This document shows, piece after piece, positions 22,701-28,700 of a stretch of 36,331 nucleotides of DNA. This DNA comes from a bacterium (GTDB lineage Bacteria > Patescibacteriota > Saccharimonadia > CAILAD01 > BJGX01). Below the pieces are notes generated by a model. That model did not search any database. It saw only the letters and a list, made by a program, of their open reading frames with translations, and had not been told where the DNA came from. Position numbers and translations under genes: made by a program. Positions within the stretch are counted from its first letter, which is position 1. Each line of letters begins with the position of its first letter. The stretch covers positions 1 through 36,331 of the forward strand of contig JAKOQC010000487.1 in NCBI GenBank assembly GCA_029778565.1. Direction: 5' to 3'.

Positions 22701-25700
22701 ATGTTTGATTGCTGAATCCTCCGATTGACTGGTTTGTTGCCAGTACCCATGGGCCTGCACCTATTAATGGCAATGGCCCTGGATTTCCTGCATTTCCTGA
22801 TGCATCAGTTGTATATGTTGCAGTCAAGACATTTACATCATCATCAAATCCAGGCGCATCCTGCAAATCATACACGCCATTTGCACCACCCACATTGCTA
22901 ACATTGATTCGATATACGACTCTAAAGTTTCCTCCTCCCAAATCTGTTACGCCTACCAATGATTTATTGTGTGTAATGTATGGTATGTCTGCACATGCCG
23001 TATCTTTTTGATCAACAGTTCCATCACTGTTGATATCTAATCTCGACTCATTAAACAATCCTTCTCCGGATACCGGATATGAATTAAATTGTTTTCCACA
23101 CCGGTCATAGCGATTGTCTCCAATAGCATCTTCCATATTAATGCTGACATTTACTTTAATCACATACATCTGTACGCCACCTCCAGCTATGGTCTGATTG
23201 GTTGCTAAAATCCATGGACCTGTTCCGGTTAGATTTACCGGACCCGGATTTGCATTATTACCTGCCGCATCACTGGTGTAACTTGTACTATTGATTACAA
23301 TGTCGTTATCAAACGCAGGGCGATCAGATAAAGCATACACTCCACTGGTTCCGCCTATATTGCGAACTGTAATTTTGTACGCTACCTGGAAGCTTCTAGC
23401 TCCGGTTTGCGTTACACTCAGAATACTTTTTTCATGAACAAGGTATGGCAGATCTGCACACGCGGTGTCGCGTTGATCAACAATACCATCGCTGTTGATA
23501 TCCAATCTCGATTCGTTGAATAATCCTTCTCCTGCTTTTGGATATGTTCCAAATGTATGTCCACAAGCTTCATATCTGTCATCTCCTCCACCACCGTTTA
23601 GATTGATGGATACATTCACTTTTATATTGTAGGTCTGTATACCACCTCCTGCAATCGATTGATTCGTTGCAAGTGTCCATGGTCCTGTTCCCGGTAATCC
23701 TACCGGTCCCGGATTTCCAATATTTCCTGCCGCATTGCTGCTAAAACTTGCTGATAAAATGTTGATGTCATTATCAAAATTCGGTGCATCCGTTAAACTA
23801 TACAATCCCGGTGCCCCTCCTTTATTCTCAACAGTAATCTTATACTCAACCTGATAACTGTTCACACCGGTAGGTGTGACTCCTACTATCATTTTATTGT
23901 GTACAATTTTCGGAATATCTGCACACGCCGTATCGCGCTCAATAATGATTCCGGTAAAGAATAATCTGGATTCATTAAATAATCCTTCACCTACTCTCGG
24001 TATTCCATTAAAGTATCCGCATGGTTTGTAGATATTATCACCTGTCGCATTGGTAAGATCTACATTCACATTCACTGTGATCTGAAATGTTTGATTACTG
24101 AATCCTCCGATTGACTGGTTTGTCGCCAATACCCATGGACCTGTTCCAATTAATGGCGATGGCCCTGGATTTCCTACATTTCCTGATGCATCAGTTGTAT
24201 ATGTTGCACTCAAGATATTTACATCATCATCAAACCCCGGTGCATCCTGCAAATCATACACGCCATTTGCTCCACCCATATTGCTAACATTGATACGATA
24301 TATGACTCTGAAATTTCCTCCTCCCAAGTCTGTTACTCCAACTAATGATTTATTATGTACAATGTAAGGTATGTCTGCACATGCCGTGTCTTTTTGATCA
24401 ACAGTTCCATCATTGTTGATATCTAATCTCGACTCATTAAACAATCCTTCTCCGGATACCGGATATGAATTAAATTGTTTTCCACACCGGTCATAGCGAT
24501 TGTCTCCAACAGCATCTTCCATATTGATGCTGACATTCACCTTAATAATGTACATATGTACTCCACCAGCAACAATCGCCTGGCCATTTGCAAGTGACCA
24601 TGGACCTGAACCACCTAAAACTACTGGTCCTGGATTGGCTATGTTTCCGGGTGCATCACTGGTATAATTTGAACCGGTTATTACAATATCATTATCGAAA
24701 GCAGGACGATCAGAAAGTGCATAGACTCCATTCACACCGCCTATATTCCGAACTGTTATTTTATATGCTACCTGAAAGCTTCTTGCTCCGGTTTGTGTTA
24801 CACTCAAAATACTTTTTTCATGAACCAGGTATGGCAGATCCGCACACGCGGTATCTCGTGCATCGGGTACACCATCCAAATTAACATCAAGTCTTGACTC
24901 ATTGAATAAACCCTCTCCCGCTTTTGGAATTCTTAAAGATTTACCACATTCATCATAACGGTTATCCCCACTTGCATCTTCAAGATTTATAATTACGGCA
25001 ACCTTTAAATTATATGTTTGAGTTGCGTTTGCTCCAATGCTTTGATTGGTCGCCAAATTCCACGGACCTGAACCCAATAAAGATAAAGGCCCTGGATTAC
25101 CCGGATTACCTACTGCATTTGTTGTGTAATTAGATGCAGTGATTGTAATGTCATTATCAAAAGAAGGTGCATCTGATAAATTATAAACACCTGCGCTACC
25201 AGTATTGCTTACTACAATACGATAAAGAATTTCATATGAATTCAATCCTGTTGCTGTAGTAGATACAAATTCCTTAGTGTGAGTAATTTTTGGTGTACAA
25301 TCTGAAGGCGCAGTATATGTTGTACTTTTCTTGCAATTAGGTTCGGCACTAAAAGCCGCAGTCACAGTATGCACCAATCCATCTGCTATCTGAGAAGCAA
25401 TATTGTAATTCAATGGACTTGTAAATGGTGCATTAAATGTTTGACTTCCACCCCCTGTAATTTGAACAGTTAATGTACCTGTAGTTGGTGGATTTGTAAA
25501 TGTTACTGAACCGGTCAGGGTATAACTATTTGATACTGCATTGCAATCACCTGCAAGGACTGTAATTCCAGTAACCAAACATGGACAAGGCAAACAACCT
25601 ATCAAAACGATATTATCCAGTTTAAATGCTCTTCCCCTGCTATGTCCCACCACTCGTATTTTATTGGTATTTGCAGGAGATACCATGTTTATGGTTGTCA

Positions 25701-28700
25701 TCGCCAGTAAGGTACCATCATACACATGGGTTGTATTCGATTTTGTTGACGTTGCCAATAAAGTGGTTCCATTATAAAATTCAAGGTAGATCTCTGCAAT
25801 TGAATTTGAGAATGCAGGATTATGAGTTGCCCCTAATGCATTTAGGGTATATAATATATTCGGTAAAGCATTTGTCGTAATGTACTGCTCAATATACCGG
25901 TCTGTATTGTCATCATCATTGTTTAAGATTCCAAAGTCCCCGGTGGTTGAACCGGTTCCCAATGTCCACTCAGATGAAGGAGTACCATTAGCAACTACCC
26001 AACTGCTCGGCGGTGTTCCGGTTTCCATATTTCCATTGACTACTAAGTTACCAGAAACGCAGGATGGATTCGGACACGTTATACAGCTTTGAGGAGATGT
26101 GTATGTAGTACTCTTCGTACAATTCGGATCCGCGCTAAACGTCGCCGTAACTGTATGTAATGAGCCATCTGATGATTGATTGGCGATACTATAATTTACC
26201 GGACTGGTAAATGGTGCATTAAGTATCTGGCTGCCACCACCTGCAATTTCAATTGTTAACGTACCGGTTGTTGGAGGATTGGTAAATGTCACTACTCCGG
26301 TTAAAGTATATGCATTCGTAGTTGAATTGCAAGTACCTGGTGTTGCGCTGATTGCAGTAAGAGAACAGACACATGACGGAGGTGCAGAATATGTCTTGCT
26401 TTTCGTACAATTTGGATCTGCGCTGAAAATAGCTGTCACCGTATGTGTTAATCCATCTGACAATTGATTATTGATGGTATAATTGATTGGACTGGTGAAT
26501 GGGGCATTAAATGTTTGGCTGCTTCCTCCGGTAATTGAAACCGTTAATATTCCGGTTGCAGGTGCATTTGTAAATATCACAGTCCCGGTTAAAGAATATG
26601 TATTAGTTAATGGATTACATGATCCGGGTGTTGCAGTAATTGAACTTACAACACAAACACAATTTGCCGGTGCGTTGTAAGTCGTACTCTTCGTACAATT
26701 GGGATCGGCACTAAATGTAGCCGAAATGGTATGCGTTATACCATCTGAAATTTGTCCGGCAATACTATAATTTACTGGACTTGCAAATGGAGCATTAAAT
26801 ATTTGACTACCACCTCCAGCAATTTGAATGGTTAATATTCCCGAAGAAGGCGGATTTGTAAAACTCACTGATCCTGTAACGGTGTAAGTATTCGATGAAG
26901 AATTACATGCACCCGGAGTGGCCGTAATACTATTTACTGAACACACACATGGAATACAAGCAGTCAACACAATATTATCTAACTTAAGTGCTCTTCCTCT
27001 GCTGTGTCCAACTATTCTGATTTTGGTAGTGTTTGAAGTAGTAGCTATTTGAATATCTGTCAAAGCCGCTAATGAACCATTGTACAGATATGTTGTATTA
27101 GATTTACTGGACGTTGATATGAGCGTATTGCCATTATATAATTCCAGGTAAATTTCTGCAATCGCATTTGAAAATGCTGGTGAATGCGTTGCACCTAATG
27201 CTTTAAGTGTATAAATAGTATTCGGGATTACGCCTGTTGTGATATATTGCTCAATGTAACGATCGGTATTATCATCATCATTATTCAAAATTCCAAAATT
27301 GCCCGTCGATGATCCTGTACCCAAAGTCCATTCAGATGCAGGGGTACCATTAGCAACCACCCAACTACTTGGGGGACTGCCCGCTGACATATTACCATTG
27401 ATATCTAAATTATCTGTAACACATGAATTATTCGGACAAGAAATACAAGGATCCGGTGCCGTAAATGTTGTACTTTTTGTACAATTAGGATCTGCACTAA
27501 ATACAGCTGTCACAGTATGAGTCAGACCATCCGAATTTTGATTGGCTAAACTATAATTAAACGGACTAGAGAATGGTGCGTTTATTACCTGACTTCCGCC
27601 CCCAGTTACCTGTATAGTCAGGGTCCCTGAATTTGGTGGATTTGTAAATGTTACCACCCCACTCACAGTATGCATATTTGTTGAAGGGTTGCATGTACCA
27701 GCAGTTGCCGTAATTCCCGAAACAATACATTGACAAGGATTACATGCCGTCAATATGATATTGTCGAGTTTAAGGGCTCTTCCTCTGCTATGACCCACAA
27801 TTCTTATTTTTGTTGTTGTTGCTGTCGTTGTAATTAAGACATCAGACATAGCTTGCAAAGACCCATTGTAAATAAATGTTGTACTGGATTTATTGGAAGT
27901 TCCCACCAATGTATTGCCATTGTATAATTCCAGATAAATTTCTGCAATGGCATTAGAGAATGCGGGAGAATGCGTAGCGCCAAGAGCTTTAAGTGTATAT
28001 ATGGTATTTGGATTTATTCCTGTAGTGACATATTGTTCAATATAACGATCTGTATTGTCATCATCGTTATTCAGGATTCCAAAATTACCAGTTGATGATC
28101 CTGTACCCAAAGTCCATTCGGAGGCAGGCGTGCCATTAGCAACCACCCAACTGCTTGGAGGAGTACCAACTGACATATTGCCATTGACCACTAAATTATC
28201 AGAAACGCATGCATTATTGGGACATACAATACAAGATGCTGGAGAATTAAAAGTTGCGCTTTTTGTACAATTCGGATCAGCACTAAAAGTTGCTGTCACC
28301 GTATGAGTTAAACCATCCGAATTTTGATTGGCAAAACTGAAATTCACTGGACTTGTGAATGGTGCATTGAACACCTTATTTTCACCACCAGCAATTTGCA
28401 GAGTCAATGTGCCGGTACTTGGTGCCTGAGTAAATGAAACTGAACCAGATAATGTAAACGTATTGGTATTTGGATTGCATGTACCTGGAGTAACATTCAT
28501 GCTGTTAAATACACAATTATTACACGGGGTTGAATCAACAGGTTCAGTATTATTTCCGGTTTTACTGGGACTTGCATGAACAGATGTAATTACAGGAACT
28601 CCAAATCCAGAAGTACCAAAAACATTTAAATCAACTGTTGTTTCATACCAGACTTCATAGATCCACTTTGGATAACTTGGATTAGGAGTATAATTTGTAT

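Noticed and set aside
12790-25300. Regular DNA repeats considered as a CRISPR array or satellite
   Set aside because: Period is ~462 bp, the repeats are in one continuous reading frame, and variation falls mostly at silent or conservative positions. These are protein repeats.
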